A DNA stretch of 64,000 nucleotides from an uncultured Oscillibacter sp. (GTDB lineage: Bacteria; Bacillota; Clostridia; Oscillospirales; Oscillospiraceae): positions 175,759-239,758 of the forward strand of contig CAJKKQ010000001.1 in the NCBI GenBank assembly GCA_905200545.1, in the 5' to 3' direction. The translations under genes were made by a program, and so were the position numbers. Shown one piece after another: positions 1 to 7,633 of the stretch. The notes beneath the pieces are model-generated. The model worked only from the letters and a program-made list of their open reading frames with translations. It did not search any database and had not been told where the DNA came from. Numbering within the stretch: position 1 is the first letter of the stretch; each line of letters opens with the position of its first letter.

Positions 1-1386
1 GTCCAGATCTCCGGCGGCGGCAGCTTCCGGATGGATGGCGGCTCCATTGTCAACTGCTCCGTTTCCCATGCGTCCGAGCCGGACGTCCTGTCCTTCGGCG
101 GCGGCGGCGTCAGCGCGTACCAGGGCACCTTCGCCATGAATGGCGGCCTCATCTCCGGATGCTCTTCCGATTTTAACGGCGGCGGCATCTATGTCTCAGA
201 CCAGACCGTTGCCGTCACCCTCTCCGGAGGGATTATTGAAAACTGCCGGGCCGCCGTCAACGGCGGCGGGATCTATCTGCTCAACAGCAGCCGTGTCACC
301 ATGACCGGAGGTACCATCCGCGGCTGCCAGGCCACAGGCGGCGGTGCCGTCTGTGTGCAGGGCGCCTCGGGGAAATTGGATCTCCAGGGCGGCACCCTGG
401 TGGGCTCCGGAAATGCGGCGGACGCAGATCCCGTCTATGACGCTGAAGACGGCGGTGCCATCTATGTTGTGGGAGGGACCTTACAGATGTCCGGCGGCTC
501 CATCCGCAATTTCACGGTATCCAACAACGGCGGCGGCATTTATCTGGGACTCAACGGAACTCTTATCATAACCGGCGGACAGGTAAGCCGCTGCACCGCC
601 CTGAACAACGGCGGCGGCATCTACACCAACGGCACGCAGGCCTCTGTGGCCGGCTGCACCATCTCCGCCTGTGAAGCGGGGGTAAATGGAGGCGGCGTCT
701 ATGTACTGAACGGGACCTTCCTTCTGGGCAAAGACGGCGTCATTGAAAAATGTCAGGCAAAGGGCACCACCCTGCACTTCCAGGAGACCAGCGAAATGAC
801 CCTCTGGGATGGCGGCGGCGGCATTTTCGTGGTGCCGGACGCGGTTTTGCGGCTGGAGGGCGGCAAAATCACGGCGTGCGCTGCCGAGGCTTTCGGCGGC
901 GGTGTCTTCTGCTACGGTACCTTCTCCTTCACCAGCGGTGAGATCAGCCAATGTTCCGCTCTGGGCGGCGGCGGCGTGCTGATCGCCGGAGAGAGCACCT
1001 TTACAATGAGCGGCGGCTCCATTGTCGGCTGCTGCGCCACCTCCGGAAACGGCGGCGGCATCAACTGCTCGGACGGTACCATGGAAATCGAAGGCACCCC
1101 CGTCATCACCGGAAACACGAAGATCACGGAGGAGGGCACACAAAGCAACAACCTCTATCTCCCCATCGGCCACTACATCACTTTGACGGGAGAGCTGAGA
1201 GAAGGCGCTGCTATTGGGGTGGCCACCATTCCCTTTGAAGGCGGCACCCTCCAGATCTCCGTCAAAGAGCGCAGGTCCTCCTATTACGCCGACGCTGCAC
1301 AGTTTTTTACGGCAGACGCGGATTCCCTGACCGTCAAGGCAGACTCCAAGGATCAATGCCTGAAGCTGGCCTATGCGGCGGAATAA
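1..1386 (+). CDS. Glycine-rich right-handed beta-helix surface protein, C-terminal part (5' truncated by window)
   Basis: The reading frame is open from base 1, so the true start lies outside the window; 461 codons are visible. The protein is made of roughly fourteen imperfect 25-35 residue repeats of the form GG-hydrophobic-xx-C-xx-xxx-GGGIY, for example GGLISGCSSDFNGGGIYV. Such ladders are typical of parallel beta-helix passenger domains of the Pmp/adhesin kind. The last 100 residues leave the repeat, and no LPXTG motif, SLH domain or membrane anchor is seen at the C-terminus, so anchoring or secretion signals must be upstream. A role as a surface or adhesin protein is inferred from fold type only. 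It is followed directly by a strong terminator. Cysteine at one fixed rung position in most repeats is unusual. Confidence 0.75.
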   Translation, partial: VQISGGGSFRMDGGSIVNCSVSHASEPDVLSFGGGGVSAYQGTFAMNGGLISGCSSDFNGGGIYVSDQTVAVTLSGGIIENCRAAVNGGGIYLLNSSRVTMTGGTIRGCQATGGGAVCVQGASGKLDLQGGTLVGSGNAADADPVYDAEDGGAIYVVGGTLQMSGGSIRNFTVSNNGGGIYLGLNGTLIITGGQVSRCTALNNGGGIYTNGTQASVAGCTISACEAGVNGGGVYVLNGTFLLGKDGVIEKCQAKGTTLHFQETSEMTLWDGGGGIFVVPDAVLRLEGGKITACAAEAFGGGVFCYGTFSFTSGEISQCSALGGGGVLIAGESTFTMSGGSIVGCCATSGNGGGINCSDGTMEIEGTPVITGNTKITEEGTQSNNLYLPIGHYITLTGELREGAAIGVATIPFEGGTLQISVKERRSSYYADAAQFFTADADSLTVKADSKDQCLKLAYAAE

Positions 1387-1411
1387 CGGAAGGACCCTGG
1401 AATATCCTCTG

Positions 1412-1449
1412 AAAAGCTCCTGATTTCAAAAGAAATCAGGAGCTTTTTT
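1412..1449 (+). terminator. Rho-independent terminator of the beta-helix gene
   Basis: A 13-bp perfect stem (AGCTCCTGATTTC / GAAATCAGGAGCT, 1415-1427 and 1432-1444) with a 4-nt loop is followed by a T run. Confidence 0.9.
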
Positions 1450-1484
1450 CCGTCTTTTTCCTGTGTAAGGCAGACGGGCGATGT

Positions 1485-2237
1485 ATGTTTGACGCGGTTT
1501 CGGTCAGACTATGGAGAAAGGGGGGAGATCACATTCCGCTACTGACACTCTTTCTCACCACGCTGGGCTCATTCGGGGCACTCTTTCTGGCTGCCAAGCT
1601 CATCGGTCATAAGCAGATCGCGCAGCTGGATTTCTTCGACTATATCACAGGCATTACCATCGGCTCCATCGCCGCTGAAATGGCCACGGAGCTGGAGGAA
1701 CCCTGGAAGCCGCTTTTTGCCATGCTGCTCTACGGCGGGATCACCCTGCTGCTGAGCGTGGCCTCCAACAAATTTCCCAGAGCCCGCAGATACTTTTACG
1801 GCACATCCATCATTCTCATGGACGCCGGAGTCCTTTACCGGGGAAATTTGAAGAAAGCCAAGCTGGACCTGAACGAGTTCATGGTCCTGTGCAGGCAGCA
1901 GGGATACTTTGACCTCACCGGCATCCAGACTGCCATCTTTGAATACAACGGGCGGCTGACCATCCTTCCGGTCAGCACCCAGCGTCCCGCCACCCCCAAC
2001 GACATGGCGCTGGCTCCGGAGCAGGAGCTTCTCTTTACGGAGGTCATCATGGACGGCCGCATCCAGGAGGAACACCTCCGGCAGCTGGGGTTGAATCTGA
2101 CCTGGCTGGAGCGGCAGCTCAAGCAGCGTAACATCCACTCTGCCCGGGAGGTCTTCCTGGCAGTGTGCGACAAAAACCAAAAGCTGGTGATCTACCAAAA
2201 CAACAGCGGCAAAGATGCTGCCAAGCAGGCGGATTAA
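1485..2237 (+). CDS. DUF421 (YetF-like) membrane protein
   Basis: This is a 250-residue DUF421 family protein. After a short lead it has three hydrophobic segments (about residues 18-37, 46-66 and 76-93), including the family-typical stretch around LDFFDYITGITIGSIAAEMA. A soluble C-terminal domain of about 130 residues follows. Family members sit in the cytoplasmic membrane; their molecular role is not established. The start is uncertain. The ATG used here has no good ribosome site, whereas AAAGGGGGGAG (about 1516-1526) lies six bases before an in-frame ATT at 1533, which would begin the protein at IPLLTLFLTTLGSF, where relatives usually begin. A 66-residue gene follows 49 bases downstream and may be co-transcribed. 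Confidence 0.85.
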   Translation: MFDAVSVRLWRKGGDHIPLLTLFLTTLGSFGALFLAAKLIGHKQIAQLDFFDYITGITIGSIAAEMATELEEPWKPLFAMLLYGGITLLLSVASNKFPRARRYFYGTSIILMDAGVLYRGNLKKAKLDLNEFMVLCRQQGYFDLTGIQTAIFEYNGRLTILPVSTQRPATPNDMALAPEQELLFTEVIMDGRIQEEHLRQLGLNLTWLERQLKQRNIHSAREVFLAVCDKNQKLVIYQNNSGKDAAKQAD

Positions 2238-2286
2238 ACCATCCGCCCAAAGCAGCTTCCCATCTTCAAATACAGGAGGAATCAAT

Positions 2287-2487
2287 ATGGCAAAAAAAGG
2301 AATGGCCCGTCCGGACTGGACGCACACCCAGCCCCGAAACGACGTTCCGCCCGTCCCCCAGATCCAGGGAAAGGCGCGGCACGGAAAGGAACTCGCAAAG
2401 CCCATTGTGGCCGGCACTTCCGGCCCGGAGCTGAAAGTCTACCATCAGCGTCCGGGAGAGGACGCCGCCGGAACCCATCGCCCATAG
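2287..2487 (+). CDS. Small hypothetical protein (66 aa)
   Basis: The ATG at 2287 is preceded by AGGAGGAATCAAT, a near-ideal ribosome site, and the gene is followed at once by a terminator, so translation is likely. The product is hydrophilic and basic at its N-terminus (MAKKGMARPDWTHTQPRN), rich in Pro, His and Gly, and has no membrane segment or recognisable domain. It lies just after the DUF421 gene in the same direction. I do not recognise a function. Confidence 0.6.
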   Translation: MAKKGMARPDWTHTQPRNDVPPVPQIQGKARHGKELAKPIVAGTSGPELKVYHQRPGEDAAGTHRP

Positions 2488-2490
2488 ATC

Positions 2491-2519
2491 CGAACCGCCC
2501 TGATGGGCGGTTCGTTCTT
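2491..2519 (+). terminator. Terminator after the 66-aa gene
   Basis: The stem CGAACCGCCC / GGGCGGTTCG with loop TGAT is followed by a short T-rich tail. Confidence 0.75.
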
Positions 2520-2561
2520 CCTTGCCGGCGCCGCAGCTCTCGAATAGGGGGAGAGACGGCG

Positions 2562-3167
2562 CTACGGCTCGATATCCATGGTCTGCATCTGCTCTTTGGT
2601 GATGCCGTACCGCTTTCCGTAACGTTCCCAGTATGAGGCGGCGGCCCGCACAAAAATCCCCTTGGTCAGGGGCATGGTGACCTGAAAGGTCCCGCAGTCT
2701 TCCCGGGCCACGGCGCGGGCAAAGCGCTGGATCTTCCGGGCCGCCAGAAACCGAAAGGGTGAATCCAGGATGGCCTCTCCGCTGCCGATCATCAGGACGG
2801 ATCCGAAGGGATAGCCATTGCGCCGGCAATAGAGGCGCAGCATGCGAACTGCCACCTCATTTTGCCGCGGCTCCAAAAAGCCGCAGTTCACCAGGACGGA
2901 CACGGTAGGCTTCTGCCGGGGAGAGTAAGCCTTCAGGGATTTCAGAAAATCCAGCAGGGGAACCGGAAGCGTGTCGGCATACAGGGGAAACACCAGCAGC
3001 AGCCGGGAGACTCCGTCTATCCGGGCGCAGAGCTCCTGGTGGTTGTTTCGGGTGATGGGAAACGTCTGGGTGCTCCCCGGATAATACGAAGAGAAGAGCT
3101 CCGCATAGCGCTTGGAATTGGATCTGGGCGCTCGGGGGCTGCCATTTAAAATCATCAGATCCCCCAT
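2562..3167 (-). CDS. Flavodoxin-fold NAD(P)H-dependent oxidoreductase-like protein
   Basis: The 201-residue protein begins MGDLMILNGSPRAPRSNSK, the beta1-loop FMN-phosphate site of the NADPH-dependent FMN reductase/WrbA group. A second flavin-loop region follows near residues 58-70 (LLLVFPLYADTLPVPLLDFL, a conserved substitute for the PxYxxxxP motif). The C-terminal third is basic and has no known domain. Its start overlaps the end of the upstream flavodoxin-like gene by 13 bases, which implies coupled translation and perhaps joint action. Substrate and electron donor cannot be told from sequence. Confidence 0.75.
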   Translation of the reverse strand: MGDLMILNGSPRAPRSNSKRYAELFSSYYPGSTQTFPITRNNHQELCARIDGVSRLLLVFPLYADTLPVPLLDFLKSLKAYSPRQKPTVSVLVNCGFLEPRQNEVAVRMLRLYCRRNGYPFGSVLMIGSGEAILDSPFRFLAARKIQRFARAVAREDCGTFQVTMPLTKGIFVRAAASYWERYGKRYGITKEQMQTMDIEP

Positions 3168-3667
3168 GCCTTCAGCTCCTTTTCCACAAAATCCTGTACC
3201 TGCTCCTCCCGGCAGAAAACCACCCGGTATGTCTCAAAGTTCATATTGCGGGCATTCCGGACAATCACCTGCCGGAAGATCTCCCGCTCCTCCTCATCCG
3301 GATCACCGTAAGCCAGGATCACGGCATTCTTGGGCACTACTCTGCGCTGGATATGGTGGGTCTCCCCATCCAGTATGCGGATGAATGCCTGCTGAACGGG
3401 GATGGCCCGCTCCAGCATGGTTTTCATCACCGTATCATACCCGCCGTACCGGATGCGGCTCACATACAGTACAGCCTCGCTTCCGGCGATGAGCGGGTAG
3501 ACCTTCACAGCATCGTCCCGGATCACGCACCGTCCCGGCGTCTTGGTCCAGCAGCCAAAGCATCCCACACAGTTGGATATTTTCAGGCGGGACAGATCGA
3601 TCCATTTCACATCGGTGTAATGGGACGTGTCGATTTGAAGCGGACAATCGCTCAGTATCAATTTCAT
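3155..3667 (-). CDS. Flavodoxin-fold protein with cysteine-rich loop (iron-sulfur flavoprotein-like)
   Basis: The 170-residue protein is related to the NADPH-dependent FMN reductase/iron-sulfur flavoprotein group. The diagnostic loop is NCVGCFGCWTKTPGRC followed by two acidic residues (about residues 32-52), with four cysteines that in relatives bind an Fe-S cluster or serve redox chemistry. It lacks the usual N-terminal GSPR-type FMN loop, which the overlapping downstream gene has, so the two may form a split or heteromeric unit (inference). The gene reads away from the BlaI-type regulator at 3891, and the shared intergenic region holds three ATTTGCA-type half sites, so it may belong to the same regulon. 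Confidence 0.75.
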   Translation of the reverse strand: MKLILSDCPLQIDTSHYTDVKWIDLSRLKISNCVGCFGCWTKTPGRCVIRDDAVKVYPLIAGSEAVLYVSRIRYGGYDTVMKTMLERAIPVQQAFIRILDGETHHIQRRVVPKNAVILAYGDPDEEEREIFRQVIVRNARNMNFETYRVVFCREEQVQDFVEKELKAWGI

Positions 3668-3890
3668 GCTCGTATTACGCTCCGTGTTTCAGTCTTGTTT
3701 TCTATTATCCCTGAAAACGGGAGCCAATAGTATACGATTTTGTAAATTTTTCAAAATTTGCAGATACGGCTTCCTTCCCCATGTCCGGCAGCCCATTGTG
3801 GGGACAGATTTTCGTTTTTCTGCATTTGCAAAAATTTTGTTGACATTGATTTTCTGCAAATGTAGAATATAGAAAAAGGAGGGGATCATC
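3668..3890. promoter_or_regulatory. Divergent regulatory region with BlaI-type operator and promoter
   Basis: An AT-rich 223-bp intergenic region. On the plus strand a near-consensus promoter has TTGACA at 3840-3845, a 17-bp spacer and TAGAAT at 3863-3868. CTGCAAATGTAG (3854-3865) overlaps the -10. Its inverted match CTGCATTTGCA lies at 3820-3830, and a third copy, ATTTGCAGA, lies at 3756-3764 nearer the flavodoxin genes. The pattern fits dimeric BlaI/MecI repressors acting on both directions; the assignment to the adjacent regulator is inference. Confidence 0.6.
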
Positions 3891-4271
3891 ATGCCGGAAT
3901 TCTGCCGACTGCCGGAATCGGAACTGGATGTGATGCTGGCGGTGTGGAAGCAGGGCGGCGAGGCCAGCGCACCGGAAATTGGGGAGAGCCTGGGCCGGGC
4001 GCTGACTGCCAGCGCGCTTCACAGCTATTTGAAACGTCTGGAGGAAAAGGGCTTTCTCCGCTGCCGTAAAGCGGGAAAACTCAATATTTACACCGCCTTG
4101 GTGTCAGAGGCGGACTATCGCCGGGCGGAGAGCGGCGCGGTGCTGGAAAAGCTCTACGGCGGGTCTCTGAAAGCCTTTGCTGCCGCCTTGTGGGACGGCG
4201 GCAGGCTCTCCGGTGACGATGTCCGGGATCTGCGCTCCTATCTGGAGGAACTGGAGAGGAGGGATCCCTGA
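3891..4271 (+). CDS. BlaI/MecI/CopY family transcriptional repressor (first module)
   Basis: The 126-residue winged-helix repressor has the family layout: a LPESELDVMLAVWKQGG opening, a recognition helix near residues 38-55 (LTASALHSYLKRLEEKGFL) and a C-terminal dimerisation helix. Family members bind short palindromes and are cleaved when the partner BlaR1/MecR1 protease is activated. The ATG is preceded by AAAAAGGAGGGG. The stop overlaps the start of the protease gene (TGATG), so the two are translationally coupled. It probably represses its own promoter at 3840-3868. Confidence 0.9.
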   Translation: MPEFCRLPESELDVMLAVWKQGGEASAPEIGESLGRALTASALHSYLKRLEEKGFLRCRKAGKLNIYTALVSEADYRRAESGAVLEKLYGGSLKAFAAALWDGGRLSGDDVRDLRSYLEELERRDP

Positions 4272-7063
4272 TGGCAGCCCTCTTTTTGCGGGCGCTGACC
4301 ACCGCCTGTGTGGTTTCCGTCCTGCTGGCCGTGCTGCTGTTCCCCGCCCGGCAGTGGATGGTCCGCCGCTACGCGCCCCAGGTGCGCTGGGGGCTTTGGT
4401 GCGGTATGGCGGCCCTGCTGCTCTTGGGAGTCTGCTTTTCCGGCATGGCTGCAGTGCCGGAAACGGTATGGAATGTTCCGGACTATACGGTGACACTTCC
4501 GGCGCAGGGGTCCCCCGCAGTCGGGCAGGCTGCTCCGCAAGCGGCCCTCTCCCCGGCGGAAACCGCTCCTTCGGTGTCCCCCGCCGCGCCGGAAACCTCC
4601 CGAGATACCGCTTTGGAAGAGGCCGTCCCCCAACAGACGGCGGAACCGCCAGCCAAGCGCACCGTATCCCTGATCGCCGCCGCAGGCGCCCTCTGGCTGA
4701 CGGTTGCTGCCTGCATCGCGATCCGGCAGGGGATCCGGTACGGGCGGATGCGAAACAGGCTTCTGTCCGGATCCGCCCCCACTGCCGCCTTCCACCAGGA
4801 AATCCGGCAAATGGGCATCAAGGCCTCCATTCGGATCCTGCCGGGGCTGGCATGCCCTATGGCGCTGGGAGTATTCCGCCCGGTGGTCTTTCTCCCCAGC
4901 GGACAAGTACCGCTTCTGGCGGTGCGGCACGAGCTGACCCACGTGAAGCGGCGGGATCTTGCAGGCAAGGCGCTGCTCTTCCTGGTCTGCGCCCTTTACT
5001 GGTTTGATCCGCTGGTGTGGCACATGGCCCGGGTAGCCGGGGAGGATATGGAAGCTGCCTGCGATGCCCAGCTGGCCGAGGGTATGACGGCCGCGGAAAA
5101 GCGGGCCTATGGGGAGCTGCTGCTGAGCGCCGCGTCGGGAGAAAGCGCCCCTCCGCTGTCCACCCGGTTCGGCGGCAGCAAAGCGCAGATGAAAAACCGT
5201 CTCACCCAGCTCTTTTGTCCCGGGAAGCCCAGCCGGATGCTGGCAGGGATTCTTCTTTGCGCCGCATTCCTGGTCACCGGCCTGGTGGCCTGCCAGAGCA
5301 TCTCCCAGGCTGACACCGCCGCCAGCGACGGCGTGGTCTATGCCGTTTTCGACTCCACCAGGCAGCCGGAGGATACGGATTACCGGGAGCTGACTCTGGA
5401 TCTGGTGGACTTCTCCCCCGGCGCCGGCTGGGTGGGCGGCAGCTCCGGCACCGTGACGCTGCCGGTATCGGAGGATGTACGCCTGTCCGGCAGGAACGTT
5501 TCCCAGCAGACGTGGAAAAAGGATCTCATGAACTTCCTCTATGCGCCCTATCTTCGTTCCTATGCCCTTCCCGGAACGGCAGATGTACTCCGGGCGGAAG
5601 TACATAGCGGCGTCATCACCGCCATGGATTGGTATGAAGGTGCGCAGCCCGTGGGCGGCGTGCTGTGGCAGGATGCAGACTATGGGCAATTTCTCCCCTA
5701 CGTGCTGCGGCTGCCGGAGAGCTGGCGGGACGGGTTCTACACAGTGGCTGCTCTGGGCCGGGACGGACAAAACCGCATCACGGATTACGCGGTGGAATTC
5801 TACCGCACAAGTACCCGGGAACTGCTGTTCACCCTGGAGGCTCAAAAGGAAACGGAGTTCCGTGACCGGTATGGATATGACGATACCGTGCTGGATGACC
5901 AGGGGATCCGGCTTTTAGGCAGCGGGGACGGCTGGTGCTTCTGCGGGAAAGCATCAGCCGCCGCGGAGGACGACATGCTGGCGGATCTGCTGGCTCAGGC
6001 CAGGGAGACCACCTTTGCCTGGTTGGGATGGAACGCTTACACCAGCGCGCGGCACGGCTTTACCCTGTCCTTTCCAGACAGCTGGCAGAACCATTTCTCC
6101 GTGGAAGAAACGCTGCGTGGGGCAAAATTTTACTGCTGGCCGGGCAATGCCCTGCTGTGCAGTCTGGAAGTCTGTACGGAACCCATGCCGCAAGAGGAGC
6201 TGGATCGCAGCGGTGCAGAATTGGCGGGCAGCGGGAACGGCTGGTACGTCTATCTCTCCGTCCCCCAATCTGTCCCGGCAGACCAATTTGAGGACAAAGC
6301 CCAGGAACTGCGCTATCAGCGGATGTACCAGGACTTTTTGAGACTTTGTGACAGCCAGTCCTGGGCGCTTACCTTCGCCCAGGGAGACGATGCCGTCTAT
6401 CCGGCCCTGCCTATTCCGGTGGAGCCCGGTGCCGAAACCCGGGCAGCCTTTGCCCAGGTACTGCGGAACCTGACAGGATCCGGGATCCTGCCGGACGGCA
6501 CGCAGCTGGAATCCTGGGCCCTCCCGGCGGATTTCTCTGAAAACAGCTTTGCTGTTGCGGATGTGGACGGGGACGGGAAGGAAGAACTGATCCTCTACTT
6601 TGTCACCTCAGATACGGCGGGCATGCAGGGGGCCATCCTGGGCTATGACCAGGATCGGGCGGAAGTCCACATTCAGCTGATTGGCTTTCCCAGTATGGAA
6701 TTCTATGAAAACGGCGCGGTAAAGGTCCTGTACTCCCACAACCAGATCGGCGGAGCACTGTGGCCTTACACACTGTACACGTATCAGCCCCAGGGGGACA
6801 TCTATCAGCCGGAAGCCATCGTGTACTCCTGGGAAAAGAGGATCCGCCCCACCAATGACGCCGGCCAGCCCTTTCCGGACCAGCTGGACCGAAGCAAAAC
6901 CGGGGTCATCTACTATGTGGAGCCTGACGGCTGGGACGACAGCAACCCCATGGACCAGGAGGACTACCTCACCTGGGAGGCGGAAGCACTGGAGGGGTCG
7001 GCGCAGCTGACACTGCCCTTTGTCCCTCTGACGGAGGAAAACATCGCAGCCCTGGAGGCCTGA
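4271..7063 (+). CDS. BlaR1-like M56 membrane metalloprotease with large extracellular region (first module)
   Basis: A 930-residue protein. The N-terminal part is M56-like, with hydrophobic segments near residues 3-24, 37-60 and 132-152. The zinc-protease motif HELTH is at 220-224, followed by YWFDPLVWHMA and the downstream glutamate region GEDMEAACDA. A further membrane segment near 320-340 precedes about 590 extracellular residues. In BlaR1/MecR1 the C-terminus is a penicillin-binding sensor; here no SxxK/SxN/KTG transpeptidase pattern is seen. A calcium-loop-like segment, DVDGDGKEELILYF, lies near residue 765. It forms an operon with the BlaI gene just upstream. Likely role: sense an extracellular signal and cleave the repressor. 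Confidence 0.85.
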   Translation: MAALFLRALTTACVVSVLLAVLLFPARQWMVRRYAPQVRWGLWCGMAALLLLGVCFSGMAAVPETVWNVPDYTVTLPAQGSPAVGQAAPQAALSPAETAPSVSPAAPETSRDTALEEAVPQQTAEPPAKRTVSLIAAAGALWLTVAACIAIRQGIRYGRMRNRLLSGSAPTAAFHQEIRQMGIKASIRILPGLACPMALGVFRPVVFLPSGQVPLLAVRHELTHVKRRDLAGKALLFLVCALYWFDPLVWHMARVAGEDMEAACDAQLAEGMTAAEKRAYGELLLSAASGESAPPLSTRFGGSKAQMKNRLTQLFCPGKPSRMLAGILLCAAFLVTGLVACQSISQADTAASDGVVYAVFDSTRQPEDTDYRELTLDLVDFSPGAGWVGGSSGTVTLPVSEDVRLSGRNVSQQTWKKDLMNFLYAPYLRSYALPGTADVLRAEVHSGVITAMDWYEGAQPVGGVLWQDADYGQFLPYVLRLPESWRDGFYTVAALGRDGQNRITDYAVEFYRTSTRELLFTLEAQKETEFRDRYGYDDTVLDDQGIRLLGSGDGWCFCGKASAAAEDDMLADLLAQARETTFAWLGWNAYTSARHGFTLSFPDSWQNHFSVEETLRGAKFYCWPGNALLCSLEVCTEPMPQEELDRSGAELAGSGNGWYVYLSVPQSVPADQFEDKAQELRYQRMYQDFLRLCDSQSWALTFAQGDDAVYPALPIPVEPGAETRAAFAQVLRNLTGSGILPDGTQLESWALPADFSENSFAVADVDGDGKEELILYFVTSDTAGMQGAILGYDQDRAEVHIQLIGFPSMEFYENGAVKVLYSHNQIGGALWPYTLYTYQPQGDIYQPEAIVYSWEKRIRPTNDAGQPFPDQLDRSKTGVIYYVEPDGWDDSNPMDQEDYLTWEAEALEGSAQLTLPFVPLTEENIAALEA

Positions 7064-7185
7064 CGCAGTCAGACCCTGTACGGGAACAGCACTGAAAAAC
7101 GCCGGACGGCTGGAGCACTTCCCGCCGCCCGGCGTCCATTTTCAAGGGGGCAGCCTGCGGGGCGGCGCTTTCCTTACGCTTTTAG

Positions 7186-7223
7186 TTGACAGATGTAAGC
7201 CAACTTGCTATAATTGGCTTACA
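7186..7223 (+). promoter_or_regulatory. Promoter with perfect BlaI-type palindromic operator (second module)
   Basis: TTGACA (7186-7191), a 17-bp spacer and a consensus TATAAT (7209-7214). The perfect palindrome TGTAAGCCAA (7194-7203) / TTGGCTTACA (7214-7223) with a 10-bp centre covers the spacer and -10. A bound dimer would block RNA polymerase; the TGTA...TACA ends match BlaI/MecI-type sites. Confidence 0.85.
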
Positions 7224-7249
7224 GAAGTAAACCGAAAGGAGGAAGCGCC

Positions 7250-7633
7250 ATGAAACAGCCGGTACCCTCCCTGTCCCCCAGCGAGTGGCGGATCATGGAG
7301 GTTTTGTGGGCCGGGCCCAAGACGTTGATGGAACTGGTGCGGATTCTGGGGGAGTCCCCGGGATGGGCCAAGAGCACCGTTACCACCATGGTTCGCCGCA
7401 TGGAGGAAAAGGGCCTGATCACCTATGACCAGCAGGGCCGCACCAAGGTCTTCCATCCGGCGGTAGGCCGGGAGGAGGCTGCTGCGGCGGAGACGCACTC
7501 CCTGCTCCAGCGGGCCTACCACGGCAGCGTGGGGCTGCTGGTCAACGCCCTGGCGCACCAGGAGTCCCTGTCCCGGTCAGACATTGAGGAACTGTACGCG
7601 GTCCTGCGCAAAGCGGAGGAGGAGCAGTCATGA
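7250..7633 (+). CDS. BlaI/MecI/CopY family transcriptional repressor (second module)
   Basis: A 127-residue winged-helix repressor beginning MKQPVPSLSPSEWRIMEVLW. The recognition helix region GWAKSTVTTMVRRMEEKGLI is close to the BlaI consensus, more so than in the first module. The ATG at 7250 has AAAGGAGGAAGCGCC upstream; an in-frame ATG at 7214 lies inside the operator and is not a plausible start. The 3' end overlaps the following protease gene by four bases (ATGA). It most likely binds the palindrome at 7194-7223. Confidence 0.92.
   Translation: MKQPVPSLSPSEWRIMEVLWAGPKTLMELVRILGESPGWAKSTVTTMVRRMEEKGLITYDQQGRTKVFHPAVGREEAAAAETHSLLQRAYHGSVGLLVNALAHQESLSRSDIEELYAVLRKAEEEQS

Noticed and set aside
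1..1386. DNA repeats in the first 1.4 kb as a CRISPR array or tandem-repeat element
   Set aside because: The periodicity is at protein level (GGxI and GGGIY), with varied spacing and codons and no constant spacers.
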